Below, piece after piece: positions 42,678 to 51,741 of a stretch of DNA of 64,000 nucleotides. Position 1 is the stretch's first letter. Each line of letters begins with the position of its first letter. Under the pieces are notes generated by a model, which was given only the letters and a program-made list of their open reading frames with translations, ran no database searches and had not been told where the DNA came from. Origin of the DNA: Kutzneria viridogrisea (GTDB lineage Bacteria > Actinomycetota > Actinomycetes > Mycobacteriales > Pseudonocardiaceae); NCBI GenBank assembly GCA_014138725.1, contig JACJID010000003.1, positions 186,001 through 250,000 on the forward strand, in the 5' to 3' direction. The position numbers were made by a program, and so were the translations under genes.

Positions 42678-43777
42678 GAGGCCGCTCCCATCCGCGCCAA
42701 CCGGAGCGCGGCCGGTGCGGCGGTGGCCGGTGTGCTGCCGGACTGCAACGTCGCCTCCCACACCGCCCACGCGGCCACCAGGTCCCGCCCGGCGGGCTCG
42801 CGCCCGGTCTCCCCCGGTGTCCCGGCTCGACTGAGTTCCAGCGTGAGGCCCGTGCCGCCGCCGAGACGGACGTGCACCAGGCCGTCCTCCACGCGCCAGA
42901 CGTCGAAGTCGTCACCGGGCAAGCCCATCAGTGGGTGCACCAGCCCGACCGCGACCAACTCCGCCGACAGGCCACCGCTCCACTGCACGCACAGCATCTG
43001 GCCCCCAGCCCGCATCGCGCTGACCTCGGCGCGCTCGCCGAGGAGCATCAGGCGGCGCAGCACGCTGCTGGCCAGGGCCGCCAACCCCGGTGGCAGCGCG
43101 GCGCTATCGGCGGCCAGAGCGGCGGTCTCGTGCGCGGTGAGCGGGACCGGGTCCGCGTCCTCGACGTGCAGTGGCGTGGGCGCCTGTCCAGTGGCCGCGC
43201 GGAGGTAGGCGGTGGCGGCGAGCCACTGACGGTGGGAGATGTCGGCCACCAGGATCCGGTTCTCCGGCGCGGTCACCCTGAACAGTTGCACGTGCCTGCG
43301 GTGTACGCGCACCCGCAACCCCGGCACCCCCACGAGTGCTCCGTCCACGACGCGGGGGCACAGTTCGGCCAGCAGCGCGGGCAGCGTGGCTGGTTCCAGG
43401 TGCAGCACCAACTCGGCCGGCCGGGAACGGATCATGCGGAACATCCCGGCCTGCCGCGGCGCGGTCCGGTGCCGCAGGTGTATGCGGGCGCGGCGCAGGG
43501 CCAGCAGCACCGCCGCCTCCAGGTGCTGTTGCCCAGGGCTCGTGGCGTCGGGGAACAAGGCGTGGCGGATCCGCGCGGGCAGCGGAGCGGTGGTGTTCGC
43601 GCCGAGCAGTCGGGGTGCGTAGTTGTGGGTGAGGATCCGTAGCACGCTGGCCCGGTCCTCGGGGTCCAGCGTGGCGCCGCCCGCGGAGATCGCGGGGAGC
43701 ACGCTGGAGTCGGTCTCGCCGGTGTAGCTGCTGCGCAGTTCGGCCAGGCGCCGGATCAGTGAGGTGCGGTTGGGCAT
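42674..43777 (-). CDS. Hypothetical protein
   Basis: 367 residues from ATG 43777 with GGAGA just upstream. Contains RRLAELRSSYTGETDSS, RILTHNYAPRLLGANTTA, LRRARIHLRHRTAPRQAG and LRVRVHRRHVQLFRVTAPEN. It resembles proteins annotated only as hypothetical in actinobacterial loci with DUF574 methyltransferases. No transmembrane segment or catalytic motif recognised. It starts 22 bp after the methyltransferase gene and its stop overlaps the Nudix-like start. Confidence 0.6.
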   Translation of the reverse strand: MPNRTSLIRRLAELRSSYTGETDSSVLPAISAGGATLDPEDRASVLRILTHNYAPRLLGANTTAPLPARIRHALFPDATSPGQQHLEAAVLLALRRARIHLRHRTAPRQAGMFRMIRSRPAELVLHLEPATLPALLAELCPRVVDGALVGVPGLRVRVHRRHVQLFRVTAPENRILVADISHRQWLAATAYLRAATGQAPTPLHVEDADPVPLTAHETAALAADSAALPPGLAALASSVLRRLMLLGERAEVSAMRAGGQMLCVQWSGGLSAELVAVGLVHPLMGLPGDDFDVWRVEDGLVHVRLGGGTGLTLELSRAGTPGETGREPAGRDLVAAWAVWEATLQSGSTPATAAPAALRLARMGAAS

Positions 43778-43799
43778 GGTTGTCTCCGGATAGCCAGAT

Positions 43800-44648
43800 T
43801 CAGGGGCAGGTGGCGACGACGGCGTAGGCGAGGGACTCGGTCGGGTCACCGATGTCGGCGACGTGCTCGGGGCGCCATTCGGGCGTGTAGACCACCCCGG
43901 GCCACACCAGGTGCTCGAAACTGGCCACGAGCCCGGTAACTTCCGCGCGCGTGCGCAGGTAGGCCTGGTTCTGGGTGGCGCGGTAGGTGTTGACGACCTC
44001 GGCGAGTTGATCGGGGTAGTCGGTGGCGGTCGCATGTGACAGCGCCAGCATGCTGCCCGGCGCGAGGACCTCCCGGTAGGCCCGCACCACCCCGGCCGGG
44101 TCCCGCTCGTCGGGCACGAAGTGCAGCACCGCGCACAGCAGCACCCCCAGCGGCTGGTCGAAGTCCAGCAGCCGTCGCGTCTCCAGGTGCTTGAGAACCT
44201 GTTCGGGTTGGGTGATGTCGGCCTGCACGCACGCCGCGAGCGGGTTGCCTGCCAGCAACAGTTGGCCGTGTGCCACTGCGGTGGGCTCGTTGTCCACATA
44301 GACGACCCGGCACTCCGGGGCGATGGCCTGCGCGATCTGGTGCACGGTGCCCGCGGACGGCAGCCCAGCCCCGAGGTCGAGGAACTGCCGGATCCCCTGG
44401 GCGACGAAGTACCGCACGGCGCGGCGGAGGAACGCTCGGTTCTGCCGGGCGAACACCCTCGCCTGCGGCAGCACTGCGAGGACCTCGGCGGCGCGTTGCC
44501 GGTCCACGGCGAAGTTGTGCGCGCCCCCGAGGTAGTAGTCATACATCCGCGCGGCACTCGCCCGCGTGATATCCACCTCCGCCGGACGCCAATGCGGGTC
44601 GAGCGCCCAACTGTCCGCGCTGCCCGACTCTTCCGGGGTGCCGTTCAT
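43800..44648 (-). CDS. DUF574 SAM-dependent methyltransferase
   Basis: 282 residues. A clear member of the actinobacterial DUF574 (Methyltransf_19) family: VDITRASAARMYDYYLGGAH, NFAVDRQRAAEVL, RQNRAFLRRAVRYF, SAM-binding FLDLGAGLPSAGTVHQIA, VVYVDNEPTAVAH and LLCAVLHFVPD. Substrate unknown for the family. These genes are numerous in streptomycetes and relatives and often lie beside XRE regulators. Its start overlaps the upstream gene's stop (ATGA). Confidence 0.88.
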   Translation of the reverse strand: MNGTPEESGSADSWALDPHWRPAEVDITRASAARMYDYYLGGAHNFAVDRQRAAEVLAVLPQARVFARQNRAFLRRAVRYFVAQGIRQFLDLGAGLPSAGTVHQIAQAIAPECRVVYVDNEPTAVAHGQLLLAGNPLAACVQADITQPEQVLKHLETRRLLDFDQPLGVLLCAVLHFVPDERDPAGVVRAYREVLAPGSMLALSHATATDYPDQLAEVVNTYRATQNQAYLRTRAEVTGLVASFEHLVWPGVVYTPEWRPEHVADIGDPTESLAYAVVATCP

Positions 44649-45184
44649 GACATGCCGTCCAGGCCACTCGTGGCGAGATCGCCCATTGGTGCGGGGCAGC
44701 TATTCATGGCGTGTCGGCCATGGGCGGGTTCACCGACGCGCTGTGCCGGCAGTTGAGGTTCGGCGCCGGTACGCGGTTCCGGCACGGAATAGCCCCCGGT
44801 GGTGGCGAGCCAGTGGCGGATCTCGGTGGGATTGCGGTGGTCGCCGAGTTGGGCGAGGGTCTGCCACCACGCCAGGTCGATGGTAGTGGTACAGAAGTAG
44901 ACCGCCAGGCTATGCACGAGACACACGGAGACCGGCCGGGGCAGGATCCAGCGGCGCCAGCCGCGCTGCCGAGAGCGGCACGTCCGGCATCGGCCGCCCT
45001 GGTCGATGTCATGCCGTAGCAAGAGCGCGATCAGCAGCCCACTCAGGCGCAGGAGCCAGTCGCCCGCGTCTGCACTGTTCAGCGACACCTGCTCGGTGCT
45101 GGTGCCGTGTTCGAGCTGGCGGATGAGGGAATGTAGCTCGTCGAGCAGGTGCTGGCGGCGGACGGTGTGGGAATGGCGCACCAT
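44645..45184 (-). CDS. Hypothetical CxxC protein
   Basis: 179 residues from ATG 45184 (ATG 45232 is an alternative; the frame is open still further but that part overlaps the divergent gene's promoter). Helical N-terminus (RRQHLLDELHSLIRQLEHG), then a leucine-rich stretch LLRLSGLLIALLL, a basic CRTCRSRQRGWRRW motif, and SLAVYFCTTTIDLAWW. It may bind metal. Function unknown. It is the first gene of the minus-strand operon and overlaps the DUF574 gene. Confidence 0.6.
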   Translation of the reverse strand: MVRHSHTVRRQHLLDELHSLIRQLEHGTSTEQVSLNSADAGDWLLRLSGLLIALLLRHDIDQGGRCRTCRSRQRGWRRWILPRPVSVCLVHSLAVYFCTTTIDLAWWQTLAQLGDHRNPTEIRHWLATTGGYSVPEPRTGAEPQLPAQRVGEPAHGRHAMNSCPAPMGDLATSGLDGMS

Positions 45185-45449
45185 GCTGTCAGCCCCCTGC
45201 CCGAACACACCGCTCAGTGACTTCCTGGCCATAGTCCTGATGCCCGCTTCCTCGTCCGGCTGCTGGGGCGACATCCGGGCCAGGCCGGGGATAACAACGA
45301 AACCAACCGGGGGTGGATGCCTCGCCGTCTGCCCGGCACCGGATGCCTGGAATGAGCTTGGCCGGGAGAATCGACAAAACGAAGCAAGCTCGTGTTGTCT
45401 TGCTGTTGTCTCCTGTCGCCACAGACACGACACACTTCGGATTCAGCCG

Positions 45450-45477
45450 TTCACAGGGCCATTCCGACCGCTATAGT
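45450..45477 (+). promoter_or_regulatory. Candidate promoter for the HTH/TPR regulator
   Basis: TTCACA (45450-45455) and TATAGT (45472-45477) are separated by 16 bp and followed by AGGGAGG (45488-45494), 5 nt before GTG 45500. The spacing fits a vegetative promoter with a very short leader. Confidence 0.45.
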
Positions 45478-45499
45478 CAACGTGAACAGGGAGGACAAG

Positions 45500-46852
45500 G
45501 TGGCCAGGTCGCTAAAACACAATCAACAGGCTTTTTTCACGCACCCGCTCAGCTACGTACGCGCGGAGCGCGGTTGGACTTACCAGGACCTGGTCGATGT
45601 GTTGGCCCGTCGCGTCGGCAACATGGCCGCCCGGCGCGAAAAGGCATGGAAGTGGGAGAACTGGGGCGTCGTTCCAGACATCGAGACTCAGCGAGCACTT
45701 GCGGACGAGCTTGGCGTGCCCCATGCCGTGATCAACGCACTCGGGTGGCCCGCCTGGTTGCCCACTGGCAACCAACTCGTGGTTGACCTACCGTGGAACG
45801 TTGACACGTGCCTAGCCGCTCTCGATCAGACAGCAGGTGCAGCAGTGCTTGACCGCCGCGGCTTCCTCACCCTCTCAACTGGCGCCCTCGTCACGGTTGC
45901 GGACCGATGGACGGAACACGAAACGCCCCGACTCACCGCTGCACTCCGCGGTGGCCGGATCGACCCCACTCTCGTGGAGTGCTTCGAGCAGCGGATGCCG
46001 ACGATTCGGAGGATGCAGAACGCACTCGGCGGCGGGAGCGTCCGCGCCATGGCCGACGCCGAGCTACGTTTGGTGACGGACATCCTGTTGCAAAGCTCGT
46101 ACACCCAGGCCCTCGGCGAACGGCTGTACAACGTTGCCGCCGAGTTGGGGTTGACCGCGGGGTGGTCAAGCTTCGACGCGGGATATCACTCAGCAGCTGA
46201 GCGGTACTTCATGGCAGCGCTGCGATCATCGCACGCCGCTGGTAACCGGACTATCGGTGCGAACATCTTGAAGTGCATGAGTTTGCAGCTCGTCGATGCG
46301 GATCGTCCCGAGGAGGCACTTGCGCTTGCCCGAGCAGCACGTCAAGGTGCTGCTGATGCCCCGCCGCGAGTGGTTGCCATGCTGACAGCCCGTCAAGCTC
46401 GTGCGCACGCCGTGCTGGGACAGGCGACTGAATGCGAGCAACTCCTCATCGCAGCCGATGCCGCCATGAGTCGAGCAGACGATCATCTCGCGCCGTCGTG
46501 GGCACAGTATTTCAACCAGGCCGAGTACTGCGCGCAAGTGGCAGCGTGCTACCTACTGCTCAGGCGGCACCAGGCGACCGACGACTGGCTTCGGCAATCA
46601 CTGGAGCTGCAACCAGCGGAACGGCGAGTAGACCGTGCCACCTACCTGATGTGGCGGGCGGAAACCGTGCTCAGCCTGGGCGACGTCGACCACGCCTGCA
46701 GTCTTGTCGGCGAAGCGGTTCCGTCAATAGCCACAGCACGATCAGCACGCAACCGCCGCCGCCTGATCGACCTGCACGGCCGGTTGCGGCGGCATCACCA
46801 GGCGCCTGCGTTCGCGGCACTGGACGAACAAGTCCGTACCCTGATCGCATAG
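45500..46852 (+). CDS. HTH regulator with TPR-like domain
   Basis: 450 residues from GTG 45500, set by AGGGAGG 5 nt upstream. The N-terminus is an HTH-like module (FFTHPLSYVRAERGWTYQDL, then WKWENWGVVPDIETQRALAD), followed by LDRRGFLTLSTGAL and a helical TPR-like region of about 300 residues (SFDAGYHSAAERYFMAALRS, ADRPEEALALARAARQ, YLLLRRHQATDDWLRQSL). This two-part type is common in streptomycetes, often next to small metabolic genes. It is followed 5 bp later by an SDR gene, so it is probably co-transcribed with and may control it. Confidence 0.8.
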   Translation: MARSLKHNQQAFFTHPLSYVRAERGWTYQDLVDVLARRVGNMAARREKAWKWENWGVVPDIETQRALADELGVPHAVINALGWPAWLPTGNQLVVDLPWNVDTCLAALDQTAGAAVLDRRGFLTLSTGALVTVADRWTEHETPRLTAALRGGRIDPTLVECFEQRMPTIRRMQNALGGGSVRAMADAELRLVTDILLQSSYTQALGERLYNVAAELGLTAGWSSFDAGYHSAAERYFMAALRSSHAAGNRTIGANILKCMSLQLVDADRPEEALALARAARQGAADAPPRVVAMLTARQARAHAVLGQATECEQLLIAADAAMSRADDHLAPSWAQYFNQAEYCAQVAACYLLLRRHQATDDWLRQSLELQPAERRVDRATYLMWRAETVLSLGDVDHACSLVGEAVPSIATARSARNRRRLIDLHGRLRRHHQAPAFAALDEQVRTLIA

Positions 46853-46857
46853 CGGAC

Positions 46858-47568
46858 ATGACGACCATGGATACGCGTGTTGCCGTAGTGACCGGCTCGA
46901 ACCGCGGCCTGGGGCTGGCCATCGTACGTGGGCTTGCTGAACAGGGCGTCAACACGGTTCTCACTGCGCGGAGCCAACAGGCCGCCGTAGCCGCCGCCAA
47001 GCCCTTGCTTGACGAGGGCCTGCCAGTGACGCCTCACCAATTGGACGTCACTGACATCGCCAGCGTCAGCCGTCTGGTTGCCGACGTCATGTACGCCTTC
47101 GGGCAACTCGATGTCCTGGTGAACAACGCGGCCGTGGCGATCGATCCGGGCATGTCCGCGGCGGCCTTGGACATGGAGCGGCTGAAGGCGACCTTCGAGA
47201 CCAACACCTTCGGCGCGTGGCGCTGCTGCGTCGAGGTTGTTCCGCACATGCGCGCCCGCGGATACGGCCGGATCGTTAACATCACGACACACATGGCTTC
47301 CCTCAGCACAATGCGGCGCAGCAGCCCGGCGTACAGGACATCCAAGACCGCGCTGAACGCTATGACGCGAGTCCTTGCTGATGAACTACATGCGGACAAC
47401 ATCCTGGTCAACGCGGCCTCGCCCGGTATGGCAGCTACCCGGATGGCGTACGGCAAGGCCGAGCAGACACCCGAAGAAGCGGCGCGCGCGCTGCTGTGGC
47501 TGACCAGCCTGCCAGACGACGGACCAAGCGGCGGGTTGTTCCACGGCAGTGAGCTTATGGAGTGGTGA
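46858..47568 (+). CDS. Short-chain dehydrogenase/reductase
   Basis: 236 residues from ATG 46858. Classical SDR: cofactor motif VVTGSNRGLGLAIV, LDVTDIAS, NNAAVAI (NNAG-type), GRIVNITTHMASLS, catalytic YRTSK, and NAASPGMAATRM. Probably NADP-dependent, as Arg follows in the ARS segment after beta-2. Substrate unknown. It is complete, unlike the SDR relic at 3.1-3.45 kb. It lies 5 bp downstream of the regulator. Confidence 0.88.
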   Translation: MTTMDTRVAVVTGSNRGLGLAIVRGLAEQGVNTVLTARSQQAAVAAAKPLLDEGLPVTPHQLDVTDIASVSRLVADVMYAFGQLDVLVNNAAVAIDPGMSAAALDMERLKATFETNTFGAWRCCVEVVPHMRARGYGRIVNITTHMASLSTMRRSSPAYRTSKTALNAMTRVLADELHADNILVNAASPGMAATRMAYGKAEQTPEEAARALLWLTSLPDDGPSGGLFHGSELMEW

Positions 47569-47632
47569 ACCGGGAGCTGCCGACGCTGGCGGTGGTTACG
47601 GTTCGCACGACCGGAAGGACCCACTCTGGTGT

Positions 47633-49000
47633 TCACCCGAAGGCTTGGCGTTCCTGTGATGTGAGGGGCGGCTCGGCTAGCAGAGCTTGCTGTCCTCCGC
47701 GAAGGGCATCGAGCAGGACGCGTGGTGCCGCAAGTCGTGAGACCGGTTCGGACAGGGTATAGACGGCGAGACTAGCGGCTGCGATCGCTTCGGTGCCGGC
47801 GCGGGCAAGCCGTTGCTGGAAGCGGTGTTGCACCCGAGCAGCGAGAGGTCGACTTGTAGAGCCGGTGGTGCTGGTGTAGAGGAGGTCCTGACTGGTCGCC
47901 ATTCGCCACGCGGTGTCACCAACGGCACTGATCTTTCGTTGGATCTTCCAGGTGTGCTGCAGGTTGGGGCCGTAGCGGATCAGTTCGTCGCGCAGTGCGA
48001 CCGCGCCCAGTGCTGCGACCGCCATCCCGTGTCCGTACACCGGGTTGAACACCGTGGCGGCATCACCAATGACCAGCAACCCCGGCGGAGTCGTGCCGCC
48101 TGTGAGGAGCTTCTTCCTGTTTGCATCCGGCCTGAAGCCCGCTGCCGGGCCCACGGGTTCCGCGGCATCGAGCAGGTCCGCGATCGCGGGGTGCGGGAGT
48201 CGCCGGGCCGCTGCGGTGAACTCGTCAGCGGATATTCCGGGCTCGTTCCCGCGTGAGCCGGTCACGGTGACGCTCCAGAGCCCGTCCTCGATGGGCATCA
48301 GCAGCCCGGAGCGACGACCCTGCGCTGCGTCCGGGTCGGCTTGAATGTTGATGGCGGGGAAGCTGGTGCTCACCGCAGTCGGCGCGCGGTAAATCCTGGT
48401 GGCGTAGAAGAGACGTGGATCGACCGCTACTTCAGGGATTGGGGCCATTCCGAGTTCGGTGAGCCACTGACCGAGGTGTGACGTCCGGCCGGTCGCGTCG
48501 ACGACTAGGGCAGCGTGGAGCAGTTCGGCCTTCCCGCTGGCGCGATCCCGGATCCGCGCGCCAACGACGCGACCATGTTCGGCGGCCAGTCCAACAGCGT
48601 CGGTGTCTTCGCGGATGACGACGGCGGTGTTGCGGCGTAACCTGTCGCGGATTGCCCATTCGAGTAGAGGCCTGCTGCAGCCGAGGATGTACTGCATCTC
48701 GGGCAGGCGCCGGAGCCAGCCACCTGCCGAGTGCTGGAGGTAGTCGGTGGGCAGGGGGATGTGTCGTGCACCGCGGTCCGTGACTTCCGCCGTGAGACTG
48801 GGCATGAGGCTGTCTAGTGCTCTGGCGCCGCCGGACACGAGAACGTGGGTGTGGCGATCTTGCGGCGTTCCGCGACGTCCGTGAGGGATCGCGGGCAGCG
48901 TGTCGCGCTCGATCACGATGACGTCAGCATGTTCGCTCAGCACGTGTGCTGCAAGCATTCCCGCGATACCGCAGCCCAAGACCAGAACGCGTGGCCTCAA
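47633..49000 (-). CDS. FAD-dependent oxidoreductase (monooxygenase-like)
   Basis: 455 residues from a TTG start. Rossmann motif VLVLGCGIAGMLAAHVL, VIVIERDTLP, then LVVDATGRTSHLG (DG-like) and LLVIGDAATVFNPVYGHGMA, the GD motif that contacts FAD ribityl. It matches the p-hydroxybenzoate/geranylgeranyl-reductase-like group seen next to XRE/ImmA clusters in actinobacteria. Substrate unknown. The C-terminal ~80 residues are helical. It starts 14 bp after the membrane-protein gene ends, same strand. Confidence 0.82.
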   Translation of the reverse strand: MRPRVLVLGCGIAGMLAAHVLSEHADVIVIERDTLPAIPHGRRGTPQDRHTHVLVSGGARALDSLMPSLTAEVTDRGARHIPLPTDYLQHSAGGWLRRLPEMQYILGCSRPLLEWAIRDRLRRNTAVVIREDTDAVGLAAEHGRVVGARIRDRASGKAELLHAALVVDATGRTSHLGQWLTELGMAPIPEVAVDPRLFYATRIYRAPTAVSTSFPAINIQADPDAAQGRRSGLLMPIEDGLWSVTVTGSRGNEPGISADEFTAAARRLPHPAIADLLDAAEPVGPAAGFRPDANRKKLLTGGTTPPGLLVIGDAATVFNPVYGHGMAVAALGAVALRDELIRYGPNLQHTWKIQRKISAVGDTAWRMATSQDLLYTSTTGSTSRPLAARVQHRFQQRLARAGTEAIAAASLAVYTLSEPVSRLAAPRVLLDALRGGQQALLAEPPLTSQERQAFG

Positions 49001-49014
49001 GGTTCCCCCAACGG

Positions 49015-50223
49015 TTAGTGTGGTGTCCCCGCCCAGTTGGCGAGCGAGCCCCGCAGGGCATTCGAGATCAGGAGGAGACGCGCGCGCTCGGTGGCGAACG
49101 CGTACTGCGTCTCGGTGGGCTCAACCTCCGGGTTCGGCCTGTCCGACGCGGAATCTCCTCGCTGACCGCCTCCTCGGGCGAGGATGGCGGCACGGATCGC
49201 ATTGGCCTCGGCAGCTGCGTGTCGCCGGTCCGAGCGCAAGCTCGGTGCGTGTCTTTCTTGCGGCTGCGGGGAGGCGACGCTGGGACCGAGGCGCTGCAGC
49301 CAGTCATTGATCTCGATGATGCGCCAGAACAACCGGGCTTTGACGTCGAAGTAGTCGAGGATCGTGTGGCGGTGCACCATCGCCGGGTCCACTGGTCGCA
49401 GCAGTCTCCACAGCCTGCGCAAACGAAGGAGGTCGCGGAGGTCACGGCCGGTGCTGCTCAGCCAGGCGGGCAGCTGCGCCAACCGAGGTCCCCAGGTGGA
49501 GATGGACATGCCCACGAGAACGAAGGGGACGCCGGAGGCCGAGAACAGGGGCGCGATCGTGATCGTCCAGACCGTGGTGTCCTGGCCTGTCCAGCCGATG
49601 ATCACCGCGATGAGAGTGATCAGGCTGTAGATGACGGAGCCGGCCAGACCGATTGAGGTGATCTTGAGGCCTCGCCGCAGCCACGGGCGCTGGGCGACGC
49701 TGACCCCGGTGGACCAGCGCCAGCAGATGACGAGCACCGTGCTTATGCCCACGAGGTAAGCCGCGTAGTGGATCGCCACGAACGCCGCCAGCGTGCCGCT
49801 GCTCGCGTACACCGCGAGGAAGTCCAGGTGGTGGGCTCCGCTGCGCGGTCCGAGGAGGAACAGCCCGATCATCGCCGCGATGACAGCTCCGTAGCCTGCC
49901 AGGAGCCACCGGGAGATCCTGGATGCGGTAGCAGCTGGCCGAAGCCAGTACCAGAGCATGATCTGTGCGGTGCAGATGTAGCCGGTGGCAGCCACGCTGA
50001 CAACCAGGATCGACAGGCTCGGCACGCTGGTCACCCGGTTGAATGTCTCGCCGACCACGGGAGCCGAGACGAGAAAGGAGAGCGCGACGCAGATGCCGGA
50101 GACCCATACTGGCAGGATCGCCGGGCGCCCAGCCGGCGACGCGGCCCGCCAGGCACGGAACTTGTAGATCACCAGGACGCTGGTGCCCAGGGCACACAGG
50201 ATGTAGGGGACGTCGGCGGTCAC
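49015..50223 (-). CDS. MAB_1171c-type multi-pass membrane protein
   Basis: 402 residues. The first ~250 hold about seven hydrophobic segments (YILCALGTSVLVIYKF, WVSGICVALSFLVSAP, AVIAAMIGLFLLG, IGLAGSVIYSLITLIAVIIG, FSASGVPFVLVGMSI). The C-terminal ~150 are cytosolic with DLRDLLRLRRLWRLLRPVD, HTILDYFDVKARLFWRIIEI and ATERARLLLIS, as in the MAB_1171c/DUF6545 family. Function unknown, sometimes called putative transporter. GTG start overlaps the ImmA/IrrE stop by 3 bp (GTGA), the usual pairing. Confidence 0.78.
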   Translation of the reverse strand: MTADVPYILCALGTSVLVIYKFRAWRAASPAGRPAILPVWVSGICVALSFLVSAPVVGETFNRVTSVPSLSILVVSVAATGYICTAQIMLWYWLRPAATASRISRWLLAGYGAVIAAMIGLFLLGPRSGAHHLDFLAVYASSGTLAAFVAIHYAAYLVGISTVLVICWRWSTGVSVAQRPWLRRGLKITSIGLAGSVIYSLITLIAVIIGWTGQDTTVWTITIAPLFSASGVPFVLVGMSISTWGPRLAQLPAWLSSTGRDLRDLLRLRRLWRLLRPVDPAMVHRHTILDYFDVKARLFWRIIEINDWLQRLGPSVASPQPQERHAPSLRSDRRHAAAEANAIRAAILARGGGQRGDSASDRPNPEVEPTETQYAFATERARLLLISNALRGSLANWAGTPH

Positions 50224-50777
50224 CGCGGGCTCCGCTGGGGTGAGTAGCCGAACTGAAGGGACAGGCGCCCCACCGCATCATCAGCGGACGGCTCGAAAGG
50301 ATCGTTGCCCTGCTGGCGCTGTCGCGCCCAGTCGAGGAGTCCTCGCGTCAGAAAACCTGCTACTCGGTCTGCCTCTCGCTCCTCGCGAGGGCTCAAGGAG
50401 GTACGTCCTGCGAGGATGCGCAGCATCTCAGGGGAGACATCGGGGAACAGGATCTTGTTGCTCTCGTCGGCCTGCATCTGCATCGGGGTGTGCCCGCACA
50501 GCATGTGCGCGATCTCGTGGAGCAGGATCAGCAGTCGGTGCAGCCAGCTGCGGGTGGTGGTGACGATGATGACGTGTACGCCGTCGTTGGTCTGGGCCCA
50601 CAGTCCGCTCATCCCGGTGTGGCCAAGGTCGTCGAACCGTAGCCGGATGTCCAGCTGTAGGCGTTGAGCCATAACCTCGCAAATTCGCACGCAGACCAAC
50701 TCGGTGGTCGCGGAGGTGGGCAGGTCGAGGTCGCTGATCAACTCGTTGCGCAGGGCTCGGAGCTGTTTGCCTTTCAC
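50220..50777 (-). CDS. ImmA/IrrE-type metalloprotease
   Basis: 185 residues from GTG 50777, set by AAGGAGGTG about 7 nt upstream. Zinc motif HEIAHMLCGH (HExxH, ~residue 88-97) and a downstream acidic REEREADRVAGF helix that supplies the third ligand. Family knowledge: ImmA/IrrE proteases cleave or release XRE-type repressors, as in ICEBs1 ImmR and deinococcal DdrO. The XRE gene sits directly upstream on the same strand, supporting a protease-repressor pair that controls the membrane protein and oxidoreductase. Confidence 0.85.
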   Translation of the reverse strand: MKGKQLRALRNELISDLDLPTSATTELVCVRICEVMAQRLQLDIRLRFDDLGHTGMSGLWAQTNDGVHVIIVTTTRSWLHRLLILLHEIAHMLCGHTPMQMQADESNKILFPDVSPEMLRILAGRTSLSPREEREADRVAGFLTRGLLDWARQRQQGNDPFEPSADDAVGRLSLQFGYSPQRSPR

Positions 50778-50839
50778 ACCGCCACCTCCTTCCGAATCTC
50801 CTGTGCCGCGCCAGATGGCGATCGACGGGTACATCGCCG

Positions 50840-51520
50840 TCAACTGACCGTATCGGTTGTACCCTTGCCGGGCTTGTCGACCTTGAGGGCCTTCGCCAGG
50901 GCGTCCACGATTTTCCTGCCGATCGCTGGCTCCAGCGACTCCTCGTGGGCTCGCAGGATCAGGGCGTTAACCCCCAGCCTCTCCATGACGTGGCGGGTCT
51001 GCAGCTGTTCGTTGACACGCCCGGCGAGCTGGTCGTCGAAGAAGTAGCTCGGCTCCGCGCCGAAGTGGTGCGCCAGACCGAGGATGTGCTTGAGTCGAGG
51101 GTTGTCGCTCGTACCTGAGATAAGCTCGCGAATGTAGGTAGGCGAGATCTTCCCGTACGCGCTGACAGCGCCCACCGAGCTCGCGACCTCTTCCGGGGAG
51201 TAGGGACCTCGCCCAGGCGGGTGAACCAACTCGAACAGGTCGCGCAGCCGCTGGGGACTCCATCGTGGGTGCTCGCCAGCCGCTAGCTCGTGACGGCCTC
51301 CGACGAAGTACGCCGGGTGAACGCCCAGGGCGTGGGCGAGGTCTTCGACGGTGCGACTCGTCGGGTTGTCGCGGTCACCCTTGCGGAGCTGGGAGATGTA
51401 GGTGTGGGTGATCTCGCCGCCGAGCGAGCGGACCGCGCCGGCAAGCTCGACGTTGGTGAACCGGCGTGGGCCACGCGCGCATGCCTCGTTCAGCAGGTCG
51501 GCAAACGGCCGCACTTCCAC
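50840..51520 (-). CDS. XRE regulator with two HTH-like repeats
   Basis: 226 residues from GTG 51520 (AAGGAGG 4 nt upstream; GTG 51514 also fits). Two similar segments: VRSLGGEITHTYISQLRKGD then NPTSRTVEDLAHALGVHPAYF, and VSAYGKISPTYIRELISGT then NPRLKHILGLAHHFGAEPSYF. This points to internal duplication of a Cro/CI-type HTH. It probably represses its own operon; two near-identical 12-bp repeats lie just upstream. The duplicated form would let one chain contact two half-sites. Confidence 0.82.
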   Translation of the reverse strand: MEVRPFADLLNEACARGPRRFTNVELAGAVRSLGGEITHTYISQLRKGDRDNPTSRTVEDLAHALGVHPAYFVGGRHELAAGEHPRWSPQRLRDLFELVHPPGRGPYSPEEVASSVGAVSAYGKISPTYIRELISGTSDNPRLKHILGLAHHFGAEPSYFFDDQLAGRVNEQLQTRHVMERLGVNALILRAHEESLEPAIGRKIVDALAKALKVDKPGKGTTDTVS

Positions 51521-51561
51521 GACGCCTCCTTCGGGCGGCATCTGCTAGCCACTGACAGTGT

Positions 51562-51602
51562 TCCACTGGTGTGACGTAGGGTCAGGTTACTCCACAGGTG
51601 TG
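51562..51602. promoter_or_regulatory. Candidate XRE operator: two direct repeats
   Basis: TCCACTGGTGTG (51562-51573) and TCCACAGGTGTG (51591-51602) match at 11 of 12 positions and are 29 nt apart, close to three helical turns. They lie between the divergent XRE gene and the diguanylate cyclase gene, so a bound double-HTH repressor could affect both. Confidence 0.45.
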
Positions 51603-51741
51603 GTTGATTCCAAGGGGTTGGCGACCTATCCTGACCTGGATGTTCCGCTATGGTGGCGAACTTGGAGCGATTGCGCTACAACAGCGGAATTGATTGAACG
51701 CCACGCCGTTGAGCCCTGGTGCTGGACGGCAGGGAGGACCG

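Noticed and set aside
42674-44557. 627-codon minus-strand frame spanning the DUF574 gene
   Set aside because: Only the part from ATG 43777 has coding-like sequence; the rest is a shadow of the DUF574 gene in another frame.
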